This document shows, piece after piece, positions 35,135 through 44,748 of a stretch of DNA of 64,000 nt. Position 1 is the first letter of the stretch, and every line of letters begins with the position of its first letter. Below the pieces are notes generated by a model that saw only the letters and a list, made by a program, of their open reading frames with translations, did no database searches and was not told where the DNA came from. Made by a program: the position numbers and the translations under genes. Source of the stretch: Bradyrhizobium sp. CB1015 (GTDB taxonomy: Bacteria > Pseudomonadota > Alphaproteobacteria > Rhizobiales > Xanthobacteraceae); assembly GCF_025200925.1 (NCBI RefSeq), contig NZ_CP104174.1, forward strand, positions 5,890,001-5,954,000, given 5' to 3'.

Positions 35135-35140
35135 AATCTC

Positions 35141-35561
35141 TCAGATCTCCGCGTAGATCTCCAGCAGATTCCCGTCGGGATCGCGGAAGAACAGCGTGCG
35201 ATGGCCGAAGGGCTGGTTGGTCGGCGGCGACAGCAGTGCCACGCCTTGCCGCACGAGTTCATCGGCGCATGTCGACCTCGGCCGCCGAGACCTTGAACAC
35301 CAGCTGCAGCGAGGCACTGCCCGGCGGGATCGGCGCATCACCGGCGGTGCGGCTCGGCCGTGCCAGCGCCAGCGCCAGCGTGTTGTTGCCGAGGCCGTAC
35401 TCGATCCAGTTCGGCGACAGCTCGCGCGAGAGCGGAAAGGCGAGGACATCTTCGTAGAAGCGACGCATCGCGACCATGTCGCGCACGAAGATGACGGTGT
35501 AGTCGATCGCGCGGATGGCGTTGAAGGGGGAGCGGGCTTCTGAAGTTTGCTCGGTTGTCAT
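35141..35561 (-). pseudogene. Glyoxalase/bleomycin-resistance-fold protein, frameshifted
   Basis: Frame 1 from 35561 reads MTTEQTSEARSPFNAIRAID, then YTVIFVRDMVAMRRFYEDVL (VOC first module), SASLQLVFKVSAAEVD and stops at 35259. The other frame continues CADELVRQGVALLSPPTNQP, FGHRTLFFRDPDGNLLEIYA to 35141, the usual VOC C-terminus. A one-base change near 35268 would restore a 140-residue protein. It is convergent with the equally frameshifted metallophosphoesterase gene, with 6 bp between the ends. Confidence 0.8.
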
Positions 35562-35599
35562 CGTGGCCCCATTTCAAACTCGTAGCGCACATGAAGCGC

Positions 35600-35690
35600 A
35601 GCAGAATGCGGGACTGGCGGCGCCGAATTACGCGGAGCCTGTCATCGGGCGGCGCTTCATGCTGACCCGTTGGCTCCATCCGGGCTTCGA
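35600..35690. repeat. Repeat remnant, family E copy 1
   Basis: gcggagcctgtcatcgggcg, then gacccgttggctc and ccatccgggct, matching 37430-37545 in part. It lies between the frameshifted glyoxalase gene and the DUF5680-type gene. Confidence 0.6.
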
Positions 35691-35699
35691 ACTTCAATC

Positions 35700-36182
35700 C
35701 TATAGCAGCATGCCACCGCCATAGCGGAGCTCGTACAGAACAGTGCCATCCCGCCGCGCAATCGTCTCGACACCATGGAAGCGATCGATACCGCCTTCGA
35801 CCCGGTTGCAATAGGCCATGCCATCCTGCTCGAACAGGCGAGGTCCGCGGTAGGGTTCTTCGACACCGACGCGCAGCAAGGCCTGGCGCAGGAATTTGTA
35901 AATGGCCAGGAACGTGTCACGGTCCGTGATCTCCGCGCGGACGCCGCCGCTGTAGCTCATCGACCAGATGACGCGCTCATTCCGGGATACGGCCTCCTGT
36001 CCGACGAAAAAGCCCGTCCCGAAATAGATATCGCGATAGGCATAAGGCGACGCGCGATGCTCGAGCTGCTTGGAGCCGGCGAGCAGCGGCGCAGCAACGG
36101 TCGCTTCATCGTCGAGGCCCGCATAGGTGCGGCGCTTGGCCTCGACCAGGAACGCCGCGAGATCGTGAGGGATTGGCGGCAT
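35700..36182 (-). CDS. DUF5680-type protein
   Basis: A 160-residue product (MPPIPHDLAAFLVEAKRRTY). The stretch FLVEAKRRTYAGLDDEATVA, then LEHRASPYAYRDIYFGTGFF and VGQEAV and the C-terminal YELRYGGGML match the DUF5680 domain, sometimes fused to an HTH in other organisms. No HTH here, so a stand-alone version. Biochemical role unknown. It starts 4 bp after the stop of the alcohol dehydrogenase gene and is likely co-transcribed with it. Confidence 0.75.
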   Translation of the reverse strand: MPPIPHDLAAFLVEAKRRTYAGLDDEATVAAPLLAGSKQLEHRASPYAYRDIYFGTGFFVGQEAVSRNERVIWSMSYSGGVRAEITDRDTFLAIYKFLRQALLRVGVEEPYRGPRLFEQDGMAYCNRVEGGIDRFHGVETIARRDGTVLYELRYGGGMLL

Positions 36183-36185
36183 TGG

Positions 36186-37337
36186 CTATTCCACCAGCTC
36201 CGGCCACGGCACGATGGTCGACTTCACCGTCTTCATCGCCATCGCGTCCTTCACCGCCTGCGCGACGCCCGCTTCCGTGAACGGATAGATCGTCTGCATC
36301 TTCGCCCAAGGATATTTGTCACGCGTGCGGTAGAGCATGTCGACGCCGAGCGGAAGATCATTGCCGGTGAAGCCCCAGGATCCCAGCACGTTGAGGTCCT
36401 TGGTGCAGATGCGGTGCCAGGAGGTGTCGATCGAGCCGGCGTCGGTGAACTGGCCCATCTCGACATAGGTGCCGCCGTCGCGCAGCATCTCGATGCCTTC
36501 GGGCCCCGCGGTCGGATGACCCGAGCAGTCCATCACGAGATCGGCTCCGAAGCCGCCGACGATGTCGCGCACGCGCGCGATGCGCGCCTCGGGTGACTTC
36601 AGCTCCTCGATGTTCACGGTCGCTTCCGCGCCGAACTCGCGCGCCAGCTTGAGCCGCGGCTCCTCCGGCGCGCCGACGCAGATCACGCGCCCTGCGCCCA
36701 TCTCCCTGGCAGCCGCGACCGCCAAAATGCCGATCGGGCCCGAGCCCTGGATCACGACCGTGTCGCCCCAGCTGAATCCGCCGGCGCGTGTGGCGCGATT
36801 GAAGGCACGGATACAGGACGTCAGCGGCTCGGACAGCGCACCCAAGCGCAACGACATGTCGTCCGGCAGCTTGTAGATCTTGGTGCCCGGCAGCATGTCG
36901 AGATCGACATAGACATATTCGGCCCAGCCGCCCCACAAATGCGGCGGCTTGTCGAAGCCGAGATAGCGGCCGTAATAGACCGGCGTCAGGCACTTGTTCG
37001 CGGTTTGCGGATAATGGATGCAGTAATAGCAGCGGCCGCAGGGCATTAGCGGCGGGATCATTACTTTCGAGCCGACGCTGAGCGGCTTGCTCATAAAATC
37101 CTCGGAAAATTCATCGCCGCATTCGACGATGACGCCGCCGAGCTCGTGTCCCAGCGTGAACGGCCAGGGCAGCGGCTTCGGCCAGTGTCCTTTCAGGATG
37201 TGCAGGTCGGTGCCGCAGACCCCGCAGGCGCCGACCTTGATCAGTGCGGCTTTCCGGCCGACCTTCGGCCACGGCACGGGGCGGATGACGGGCTCCGAGC
37301 CGGGACCAGCGTGGGTGCAGACGCGGATTTGCTCCAT
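36186..37337 (-). CDS. Zinc-dependent alcohol dehydrogenase (MDR superfamily)
   Basis: A 383-residue cytoplasmic medium-chain dehydrogenase. Catalytic zinc ligands lie in GACGVCGTDLH and LGHELGG; structural zinc cysteines in MPCGRCYYCIHYPQTANKC. The Rossmann dinucleotide site is VVIQGSGPIGILAV. The alignment with threonine or sugar-alcohol dehydrogenases suggests oxidation of a polyol-like substrate with NAD(P). It precedes the DUF5680-type gene on the same strand. Confidence 0.9.
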   Translation of the reverse strand: MEQIRVCTHAGPGSEPVIRPVPWPKVGRKAALIKVGACGVCGTDLHILKGHWPKPLPWPFTLGHELGGVIVECGDEFSEDFMSKPLSVGSKVMIPPLMPCGRCYYCIHYPQTANKCLTPVYYGRYLGFDKPPHLWGGWAEYVYVDLDMLPGTKIYKLPDDMSLRLGALSEPLTSCIRAFNRATRAGGFSWGDTVVIQGSGPIGILAVAAAREMGAGRVICVGAPEEPRLKLAREFGAEATVNIEELKSPEARIARVRDIVGGFGADLVMDCSGHPTAGPEGIEMLRDGGTYVEMGQFTDAGSIDTSWHRICTKDLNVLGSWGFTGNDLPLGVDMLYRTRDKYPWAKMQTIYPFTEAGVAQAVKDAMAMKTVKSTIVPWPELVE

Positions 37338-37803
37338 GGTGTGTCCTCGCTGCCCGCTTTGTTATGGTGGGTGGTGCGGGCCGATGGAAAGCGTATGTGA
37401 GATGCGCAGCCGTGCCAAGCGGACATGATCGTAGCCCGGATGGAGCGCAGCGTAACGAGCGAAGGCGGAAGCGACATGCGGAGAACAGCGGCCACGGATG
37501 TCGCGGAGCCTGTCATCGGGCGCTTTCCACCGACCCGTTGGCTCATCCGCGCTATAAGCGCCCACAAGCTCAAGCGTCATCCTGAGGCGCGAGTGGCGCG
37601 ATGCAAAGCGTCGTGCCGGGAGCCTCGAAGGATGGGCTACGGGCGCTCGCGGCCCATCCTTCGAGGCGCGCAAGAGCGCGCACCTCAGGATGACGGCGTT
37701 CGTTGTGGCGACAGTGCATGGCTGCTGTTCAACCACATCCAATTGTCTTGAGCGCCGACCGGCGAACGTGTAAGGCGCCAAGAGTCTCACCTCAGGTCCT
37801 CCC
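37338..37803. repeat. Repeat-rich intergenic region (families E and A)
   Basis: No gene. A family E copy lies at 37430-37545 (gtagcccggatggagcgcag; gcggagcctgtcatcgggcg), and a family A palindrome at 37575-37695 (cgtcatcctgaggcgcgag to cctcaggatgacgg). The rest is plain intergenic sequence between divergent genes. Confidence 0.8.
37575..37695. repeat. Palindromic repeat, family A copy 2
   Basis: Same structure as 8719-8848, with inner arms gcctcgaaggatgggc and gcccatccttcgaggc forming a 16-bp perfect stem. It is closer to the ideal palindrome than copy 1, and so probably younger. Confidence 0.9.
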
Positions 37804-39046
37804 GTGAACCCCCTCCCCCAAAATCCCATGGCTGCGTCCGGCTCGTTCGCGGCGATGAGGTCCATGCCCTACCGTCTGCAGTTCGCCTCTTACGTGCTGG
37901 CGATGATGGCCGACAATATCGAGCATGTGATCAGCTATTGGGTGGTGTTCCAGAAAATTCCATTCGCCGACGCTGGGCGGTTTTGCCGTGCTGTCGCACT
38001 GGCTGCCCTTCCTGCTGTTCTCGGTCGCGGTCGGTGGCCTCGCCGACCGGTTCGATCCCCGTCGCATCATCCAGTGCGGCATGCTGCTGTTCATCGCGGC
38101 CTCCGCGGGTTGGGGCTTCTTCTTCCTCACCGATACGATCCAGATGTGGCACGCGATGCTGCTCCTGGTAATCCATGGCTGTGCCGGCGTGCTCTGGCAG
38201 ACGCCGAACCAACTGTTGCTCTACGACCTCGTCGGCCCGGCCGATTTGCCGAGCGCGGTGCGGCTGAACGCGATGGCACGCTATCTCGGCATTCTGGTCG
38301 GACCTGCCGTGGGCGGGATCATCATGCTGACGCTCGGTCCCTCGCACGGCATCATCTTCAACACGCTGTTCTATCTGCCGATGCTGCTCTGGCTGTTCTG
38401 GGCCCCGGTGCGGGACAAGAGCATCGCTGCAAGGCGTTTTGCCGTGCGCGGCCTTGCCGACATCGTGCTGAGCATCCGCGTCATCGGCACGCAGCCGGTG
38501 CTGTCGGCGATGACATGGCTCGCCGGCCTCACCTCGTTCATGATCGGCAACGCCTATCACGCCCAGATGCCAGGCTATGCAGGCGATCTCGGCCATGGAG
38601 ATCCCGGCGTCTCCTACAGCGTGCTGCTCGCCGCGGACGCGGCCGGCGCGGTGCTCGCCGCCATCGCGCTGGAATCCTGGGGACGCCTGAAGGGCACGCC
38701 GCGCACCGCGATCCTGCTCGCGATGCTCTGGAGCATAGCGCTGCTCGGCTTCGCGCTCGTGCCGGTCTATCCGGTCGCGATCGCGCTGCTGTTCTTCGCC
38801 GGCTTCTTCGAGCTCTCCTTCAACACCATGGCGCAGGCACTGGTGCAACTGAACGCGCCGCACGATATCCGCGGGCGCGTCGTCGGCCTCTACAACATGG
38901 CCGGGCTCGGCATGCGTGCCTTCAGCGGCATCACGGTCGGGGTCGCAGGCGCGGCGATCGGCATCCACTGGTCGCTCGGGCTCTCCGCCGCCGTGCTGCT
39001 GGCGCTGCTGTGCCTGCTCTACGGGCGCAGGGCACGAACCGCATGA
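37804..39046 (+). pseudogene. MFS transporter, one frameshift near the N-terminus
   Basis: The frame from 37804 (MNPLPQNPMAASGSFAAMRS) gives the first helix (QFASYVLAMMADNIEHVISY) and WVVFQK, then is lost. The rest, from AVLSHWLPFLLFSVAVGGLA to ALLCLLYGRRARTA at 39046, is in another frame and has about 11 helices, with ADRFDPRR as the helix 2-3 loop. The run aaaattcc near 37955 has one A more than needed for KFHSPTLGGF. Without it the product would be about 413 residues, a DHA-like exporter. Confidence 0.8.
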
Positions 39047-39189
39047 CCGGTCGCCTTCCCTCAGGGATGTGGCTTTTCGAGCGCATCGTATCGGTTCGTC
39101 CTCGCCGCACCCGGTCCTAACGTGGCATTAACCCTATGCACCTTAGGGTCGTCCAGGACTCCGCCCGGGCGGGGGGTCGGGTGTTGGAA

Positions 39190-39801
39190 ATGGCGTTAGC
39201 GAACAAAAAATTTCTTCCTGCCGCCGAGGAGCGCAGGCGCTTCCAGCGGGTGAAGGTGCACCTGCTCGGCCGCTACATGCTGCCGGACCGCCGGGAATTC
39301 CCCTGCCAGGTGATCAACATGTCGCCGGGCGGCCTCGCTTTGCTCGCCCCCGGCATCGGCAATGTCGGCGACCGCGTGGTCGCCTATCTCGACCATATCG
39401 GTCGCGTCGAGGGCAAGATCACCCGGATCATCGACAACGGCTTCGCCATGACGATCGGTGCAACGCCGCGCAAGCGCGACAAGCTCGCCGCACAGCTGAC
39501 CTGGCTCGCCAATCGCGACATCCTCAATTTGCCGGAGGACCGCCGCCACGACCGTATCGTGCCGCGCAACCCGATCGCGGTGCTGACGCTCGAGGACGGC
39601 ACCAAGATGACCTGCCGCATCATCGACCTCTCGCTGTCGGGCGCGGCCATCGCCGCCGAGAACCGCCCGCCGCTGAAATCGACGGTTCTGCTCGGCCGCG
39701 TCCAGGGCCGCGTGGTCCGAAACCTCGAAGACGGCTTCGCGCTCGAGTTCATGCACGAGCAGCCAGCGGAGACACTCGAAGAGAGCGTTACCGCGCGGTA
39801 A
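39190..39801 (+). CDS. Tandem PilZ-domain protein
   Basis: A 203-residue cytoplasmic protein. PilZ 1 has RRFQRVKVHLLGRY (RxxxR) and NMSPGG (D/NxSxxG). PilZ 2 (residues about 110-200) has RRHDRIVPRNPIAV and DLSLSGAAIA. These bind c-di-GMP; two units allow a dimer-like arrangement. ATG 39190 is chosen because conserved family text begins there; an alternative ATG at 39136 adds 18 residues. A c-di-GMP receptor next to a LapG-like peptidase gene is suggestive of adhesion control, but no adhesin is here. Confidence 0.85.
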   Translation: MALANKKFLPAAEERRRFQRVKVHLLGRYMLPDRREFPCQVINMSPGGLALLAPGIGNVGDRVVAYLDHIGRVEGKITRIIDNGFAMTIGATPRKRDKLAAQLTWLANRDILNLPEDRRHDRIVPRNPIAVLTLEDGTKMTCRIIDLSLSGAAIAAENRPPLKSTVLLGRVQGRVVRNLEDGFALEFMHEQPAETLEESVTAR

Positions 39802-39840
39802 AGCGCGAGGACGCGAAGACCCTCCACACCTCCAGGCTTG

Positions 39841-39874
39841 AAGGCGGCTTCCGCGATGCGGACGCCGCCTTTTT
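39841..39874 (+). terminator. Rho-independent terminator
   Basis: aaggcggc / gccgcctt, an 8-bp stem, 16-nt loop, then ttttt. It ends the PilZ gene. Confidence 0.8.
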
Positions 39875-40131
39875 CATGTCCAACGCAAGCGGCCAGCGGT
39901 TAACGCAAGGGTTCCAGATGAGCGCAAGCAACGCTTCTCCTAGCGTTTCCGCGTTAATAGATAAAATTTGAATCAATTACAGTCATATCGAATTTTACGC
40001 GAATTCTATTCAAGTATAGATCGAATTCGCCGCTCGTTTTACTTGCATTCGTCTCGACTTGACTTGGTCGACTTAGCGGCAACTCAAAAGCTCCGTGCGA
40101 AATGTGGTCCCAACAAGAAACGGGGGCCGCA
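39875..40131. promoter_or_regulatory. AT-rich promoter region
   Basis: A markedly AT-rich block (39950-40030) between the PilZ terminator and the peptidase gene; it probably holds the promoter. I cannot assign -35/-10 boxes with confidence. Confidence 0.4.
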
Positions 40132-40758
40132 ATGTTTGACTTCAGGGGACAGGGGAAGGGATTGGCGCTGGCCGCCATGCTCTTCGGGATCAGCGCGGCA
40201 GCGCAGGCCGGCGAAGGCCGTCTGCTCTACGCGAGCCTCGGCGACACCACGCGTGCGCCGATCGGCTGGGTCGAGTTCTGCGCGGACAATGCTGCTCAGT
40301 GCCAGGGCGCGCCGCTGCAGCCGCGCGACATCGTGATGTCGCAAGCGGCCTGGCGCGACCTCATCAAGGTCAATCGCTGGGTCAACGAGACCGTCAAGCC
40401 TCTGACCGATCAAGAACACTGGGGCGTGATCGAGAAGTGGTCGCTGCCGACAGACGGTTACGGCGACTGTGAAGACTACGTGCTGTTGAAGCGCAAGATG
40501 CTGATGGACGCCGGTTGGCCGCGACAGGCCCTGCTCATCACCGTGGTGCGCGACAAGAAGGGCGAAGGCCATGCGGTGCTGACGGTGAAGACCGACAAGG
40601 GCGAGTTCATTCTCGACAATCAGAACGAGAATGTCGTCGCCTGGACGGAGACCGGCTACCGCTTCGTCAAGCGCCAGTCGCAGGGCGATCCCAACGTCTG
40701 GGTCTCGCTCGGCGATACCAAGCCGGCGGTCTCCACCGCCAGCGCGAAAGATCAGTAG
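40132..40758 (+). CDS. Transglutaminase-like cysteine peptidase (BTLCP, LapG-like)
   Basis: A 208-residue exported protein: signal peptide LALAAMLFGISAAAQA-GEG, then the catalytic Cys in GDCEDYVLLK, His in GEGHAVLTV and Asp in FILDNQNEN. This is the bacterial transglutaminase-like cysteine proteinase family. Its best studied member, LapG, cleaves surface adhesins under c-di-GMP control. ATG 40132 is preferred over 40102. A strong terminator follows. Confidence 0.88.
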   Translation: MFDFRGQGKGLALAAMLFGISAAAQAGEGRLLYASLGDTTRAPIGWVEFCADNAAQCQGAPLQPRDIVMSQAAWRDLIKVNRWVNETVKPLTDQEHWGVIEKWSLPTDGYGDCEDYVLLKRKMLMDAGWPRQALLITVVRDKKGEGHAVLTVKTDKGEFILDNQNENVVAWTETGYRFVKRQSQGDPNVWVSLGDTKPAVSTASAKDQ

Positions 40759-40825
40759 GAACGAGACAACAGGTTACGCGACCCGGTCACATCCCCACCC
40801 CTCCCCGTCCCAGACCGGTTCGCGC

Positions 40826-40865
40826 GCGGCCAGCCATCCCCCAATGGCTGGCCGCAACTTTTTGG
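40826..40865 (+). terminator. Rho-independent terminator
   Basis: gcggccagccat / atggctggccgc, a 12-bp perfect stem with a 6-nt loop, then aacttttt. It ends the cysteine peptidase gene and faces the convergent CHAD gene. Confidence 0.9.
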
Positions 40866-40873
40866 GAACGCGA

Positions 40874-42646
40874 TCAGCTCTGCTCGTCCTGGCGCGACCA
40901 GGGCACGCGCGCGGCGGTGAAATCCCACCAGCTATCCTGCAAGCCCTGCTGCACGCCGATCGATGCCCGCGCCTGCCAGCCGGCGATCGCGGCCGCCGCA
41001 ATGGTGCTGTCGCGATCTTCGGCGCCGAGCCCGTCGAGCAACGAGGACGTCACCGCCATGTCGTTGAAGACGCCGAGCTCCTCCTGCAAGCCGGCGAGCC
41101 GGCGCGCGAATTTTCGTGCGGACTTGCGGTCCTCGTAGAGCGGCAGCAGGAACTCGCTGAGATAGCGCAGCCGCTTGGTGGCGAGCCGCACCCGATGCAG
41201 CTCGTCGGCCGTCAGCGACCTGAAGCGGCGGCCGCGCTTGAGCACCTTGGCATACTGCTCCGACAGGACGCGCTGCGCGAAATTGACGGCGGACTCGGCG
41301 AGCCGGCCGAGATCTTCCGGCGCGACGCCGTTGCGCCAGCCGCGCGTCTCGATCCAGCCGCCGAGACCGATCAGGAAGACCGCACAGCGGCGATCATCGA
41401 GCGCATGGCGAGCGCTGCGATAGGCTTCCGCCTGACGCTGAGCCGCGGCCCGCCCGAGCGCATCGAAGCCCGCGACCGAGGGACAGGCTTTTGCGATCGC
41501 CGGCAAGGTGGCGAGCTGGAACACGTCCCAGTCGCGCGCGGCGGACAGGCCTTGCGCCAGCCATTTGGCTTCCGAGCGCAGCGCATCGAGGTGACTGAGC
41601 GCGCCGACCGATCGCATCAGGTCGAGCGCAGATCGCAGTCGCCGCAGCGAGACGCGCAGCTGATGCACGCCTTCCGGATTGCGGCCGTCCTCGGCCGCCG
41701 GCAGCGACTGCAGCAGGTGAAGGAGGCAGGCCCGCAGGATGGTCGCGAAGGCTTCGTCGAGCGTCACGGAGGGACCGAGGCAAAGCTTGCGCGGCCGGCG
41801 TGCCGACGGCGGCTGGTCCGCGGCAAGGTCGAAGCCGCGTGCGGACTTGCTGCGGATGGACGGCTTCACCGTTCCGTGCTCCGCAAGGCGCAGCGCGATC
41901 TCGTAGATCGCGCTTGGGCTGCCGCTCTTCAGCTCCAGCTCGATCTCGCTGACTGGAACCGATCGGTCGCCGGCCGTCAGCTCGCCCCGGTCGAAGGCGA
42001 CCTCGACCGTGCCGGACGGCAGGTCGACGACGCGAGTATGCCGATGCACATCGGCTGTAAACACCGGTTCGAGCCGCTGCGCGTCGAGATGGCCGCGAAG
42101 CTTCTCCGGAATGAACGGCATCGCCAAAGCGAGATCGGGCGCAAGCGACGGCACACTTGCTTCCCATTCGCGGCGACGCAACGGATCGTCCGCAACCCCG
42201 GTCTTCACGGTCTGCACGAAACGCGAGCCGCTCTGGCGTACGCGCAAGCTCAGGCCGGCGCGACGAAGCGCCCGCTCGGGCGTGTCGTAGTAGACCGACT
42301 TGAGACGTTTGCGCGTGCCCCTGTTGCGTGCGTTCGCCGCGATGACGGGCGCTGCGCCGAAATCCCCCATGCGATCGGCATCGACCAGAAGCTTGAGCTC
42401 GATTTCGCCGGCGGGATGAGCGGGCTGGGTTGGGTTCGGCGCGGGCGTGACATCCTGCGATGGCGTCTGCTCAATGGGAGTGCGCTCCTCGGCCGTCGCG
42501 AGTTCTACGCTGACTTCCTCACGTTGCCCCAGGAAGCCGGTGACGAGCTGCGTGCTCTTGGTGTTCCCAAGAGCAGGATTGGCGTCCGGCGCGCTCGGAG
42601 TCTTGCGAGCCGGCGCAGCGTCTGACTTTAGCATTTGCGGTAACAT
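40874..42646 (-). CDS. CYTH-CHAD domain protein (inorganic triphosphatase-like)
   Basis: A 590-residue protein. Residues 1-75 are low complexity. The CYTH domain (about 80-280) starts with the ExExK metal motif EIELKLLV, followed by SVYYDTPERALRRAGLSLRV and the EIELELKSG strand. The CHAD domain (about 300-580) is helical with conserved histidines and arginines (EGVHQLRVSLRRLRSALDLM; LHRVRLATKRLRYLSEFLLP). CYTH enzymes hydrolyse triphosphates; CHAD binds polyphosphate. ATG 42646 or 42634 may be used. Confidence 0.92.
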   Translation of the reverse strand: MLPQMLKSDAAPARKTPSAPDANPALGNTKSTQLVTGFLGQREEVSVELATAEERTPIEQTPSQDVTPAPNPTQPAHPAGEIELKLLVDADRMGDFGAAPVIAANARNRGTRKRLKSVYYDTPERALRRAGLSLRVRQSGSRFVQTVKTGVADDPLRRREWEASVPSLAPDLALAMPFIPEKLRGHLDAQRLEPVFTADVHRHTRVVDLPSGTVEVAFDRGELTAGDRSVPVSEIELELKSGSPSAIYEIALRLAEHGTVKPSIRSKSARGFDLAADQPPSARRPRKLCLGPSVTLDEAFATILRACLLHLLQSLPAAEDGRNPEGVHQLRVSLRRLRSALDLMRSVGALSHLDALRSEAKWLAQGLSAARDWDVFQLATLPAIAKACPSVAGFDALGRAAAQRQAEAYRSARHALDDRRCAVFLIGLGGWIETRGWRNGVAPEDLGRLAESAVNFAQRVLSEQYAKVLKRGRRFRSLTADELHRVRLATKRLRYLSEFLLPLYEDRKSARKFARRLAGLQEELGVFNDMAVTSSLLDGLGAEDRDSTIAAAAIAGWQARASIGVQQGLQDSWWDFTAARVPWSRQDEQS

Positions 42647-42811
42647 GACAGTTCAATGACAGGCGACAGGATATAGCCTGTACAGTCTGCGAGGAATAGT
42701 CACATCAGATCGACGCGCATCATGATTCACATGCAGCTCGCCAGGTAAAAGCTGCAGCCGTCGGGGCAAGCCCCCTTTAAAACCTGACCACAACACGCCG
42801 ACGGATGCCGG

Positions 42812-44359
42812 TCATTCTGCCGCTTCAAGATTGGCCGGCTTTTCAGCCTGGCCGAGCGGGGAAACTGCCGGGCCGTTGAGCGCGGTGCCATCGGGTGCAA
42901 ACTGGGATCCGTGACATGGGCAATCCCAGCACTGTTCGAGTGAGTTCCAGTGCACGACGCAGCCCAAATGGGTGCAGCTTGCCGAATGCAAATGCAAATG
43001 ACCGCTTCGGTCCCGGCACGCCGCGATCTTCTTCAGGCCACTTCGGAAGAGGCGCCCCTCGCCGGGCCGCAGATGTTCAGCGCTCGCGATTTCACTTGCG
43101 GTGAGATACTCCGCGAAGTTCTTGATAGGAGTGATGTTCTCGCTGATGAACTCGCCGATATTCCTCTGAATCTTCCGTGACGGAGCGTAGACGTCCTCCC
43201 AGGGACTGGCGCCGCTGGTGATGATATCTGCGATCAGCATGCCCGCCACGAGCCCGTTCGTGATTCCCTGCCCGGAATCGCCGCTGACAATGAAGACATG
43301 CTCCTCGTCGGGGCTGCGGCCGATGAAGCCGGCGAAATCGACCGGCTCCAGCACCTGACCCGACCACCGATGAGTGACCTCGCGCAAATCCGGCAATCGC
43401 TCGCGCGCCCAGCGCTCAAGCGCGTCAAGGCGCTGTGCGCCATCATTCGCCTCACCCGACTTGTGATCTTCGCCGCCGATGATCACGATGTCCTCGTCGG
43501 CAGACAACGGTTGGAGGCGGACATAATGATAAGGATCGAGCGTATCCCAATAGAGCGCATCCTCCACGGCGCCGGCCGCAATCTTCGCGGCGAGCGCGTA
43601 AGTGCGGTAAGGCGCCTGCTTTGTATGGATCGCCACTTGCACGTTGACGGGCGAGTTGGTCGCAACCACCACGTCGGCGGCGTGAACCTCGTAGCCTGAG
43701 GCGGTGGTCACGACCATGCTCCCCTGGCGTTGCTGGATGCTCTCGACGCAGGTGTCGGCATAGAGATGGGCGCCCCGGCGCTCCAGTGCGCTCGCCAGAC
43801 CGGCGAGATATCTAGTCGGATGCAGGCGCGCCTGGCGCGGAAAGCGCAGCGAACGCGTCTGACCCCTGTCATGGAACGGTGTCGGCTCGATGCGATTTTC
43901 GACCGGAATCTGCAGCTTGCGACAGCAGTCCAATTCACTATCCAGCTCGGATGCGGACGCTTCGGATGCCAGTACCCAATAGCCATCGACGCGTTTAAAT
44001 CCGCAATCGATGTGCTCGGCGCCCTGGATGGTCTCGACGCGATCGATCGCGGCTGCGACGCTCTGATAGTAACGCCGCGCACAATCAGGGCCGCGGACTC
44101 GCACGAATTCATCGTAACCATCATCGAGCGCGGTCGCCAGGTGCGCCGTGGTGCGCGCCGTCATCCCGCTGCCGATGCGGCCGCGATCGATGACTGCGAC
44201 CGAACGTCCATGGCAAGCAAGTTCATATGCGACCGAAAGCCCGGCTATTCCGGAGCCGACCACGGCAACGTCCACGCCGACCGTACGCGACAGCACCGGA
44301 GCTTCGGCGACAGATACGTCCATCCAGAGGGAGTGCGTGTGCTCATCCCGTACGTTCAT
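42812..44359 (-). CDS. FAD-dependent oxidoreductase with C-terminal Rieske domain
   Basis: A 515-residue protein. The DAO-type FAD fold (VDVAVVGSGIAGLSVAYELA; the glycine-rich motif) fills residues about 30-400. A Rieske [2Fe-2S] domain at about 430-515 has CTHLGCVVHW and CWDCPCHGSQF ligands (CxH...CxxH). This fusion is known in bacterial oxidoreductases with unresolved substrates. ATG 44359 has AGGAG 8 nt upstream, so the extra 29 residues in frame before it are not used. A Tat signal is not seen, so it is cytoplasmic. Confidence 0.9.
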   Translation of the reverse strand: MNVRDEHTHSLWMDVSVAEAPVLSRTVGVDVAVVGSGIAGLSVAYELACHGRSVAVIDRGRIGSGMTARTTAHLATALDDGYDEFVRVRGPDCARRYYQSVAAAIDRVETIQGAEHIDCGFKRVDGYWVLASEASASELDSELDCCRKLQIPVENRIEPTPFHDRGQTRSLRFPRQARLHPTRYLAGLASALERRGAHLYADTCVESIQQRQGSMVVTTASGYEVHAADVVVATNSPVNVQVAIHTKQAPYRTYALAAKIAAGAVEDALYWDTLDPYHYVRLQPLSADEDIVIIGGEDHKSGEANDGAQRLDALERWARERLPDLREVTHRWSGQVLEPVDFAGFIGRSPDEEHVFIVSGDSGQGITNGLVAGMLIADIITSGASPWEDVYAPSRKIQRNIGEFISENITPIKNFAEYLTASEIASAEHLRPGEGRLFRSGLKKIAACRDRSGHLHLHSASCTHLGCVVHWNSLEQCWDCPCHGSQFAPDGTALNGPAVSPLGQAEKPANLEAAE

Positions 44360-44484
44360 GGCGCTGCTCCTCGAAACAACAAACGATGCAGCCGAATGAC
44401 GGTTCCTATGCGCGCTGCCGAACGAAACGCCATGAGGTAACCGCATTCATTAGGAACCTTCAGCAGGCTCAGGCTTGAACCGGC

Positions 44485-44712
44485 ATGAAAGATCCCTCAC
44501 CCGGAATGCGAAGGGCTTTGCGCCAGGCCCAATTGTACGGCCACTTGCTGGTCCGAAACGACAGGTTGTATTATCCAGGAGGGAATCATCCGATCTGCTC
44601 AGTGCAGCTTGCACGAGAGATGGTCAGGTCAGGATGGATGACCAAGCAGGACGGCGAATACGAGATCACGCCAGAGGGGCAGCTCGCAGCAGAACGCGAG
44701 CTCGGCCACTGA
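44485..44712 (+). CDS. Small winged-helix-like hypothetical protein
   Basis: A 75-residue product (MKDPSPGMRRALRQAQLYGH). It then reads LVRNDRLYYPGGNHPICSVQ and REMVRSGWMTKQDGEYEITP EGQLAAE, with the 'LVxxGWL...YxLTPxG' pattern of short winged helices. It may be a small DNA-binding or protein-protein module. It starts 125 bp from the divergent FAD-Rieske gene. I recall related short proteins in bradyrhizobia. Confidence 0.6.
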   Translation: MKDPSPGMRRALRQAQLYGHLLVRNDRLYYPGGNHPICSVQLAREMVRSGWMTKQDGEYEITPEGQLAAERELGH

Positions 44713-44748
44713 CGCGCGCAGCTCCGGGGAGAACGCCGCTTGATAGCG

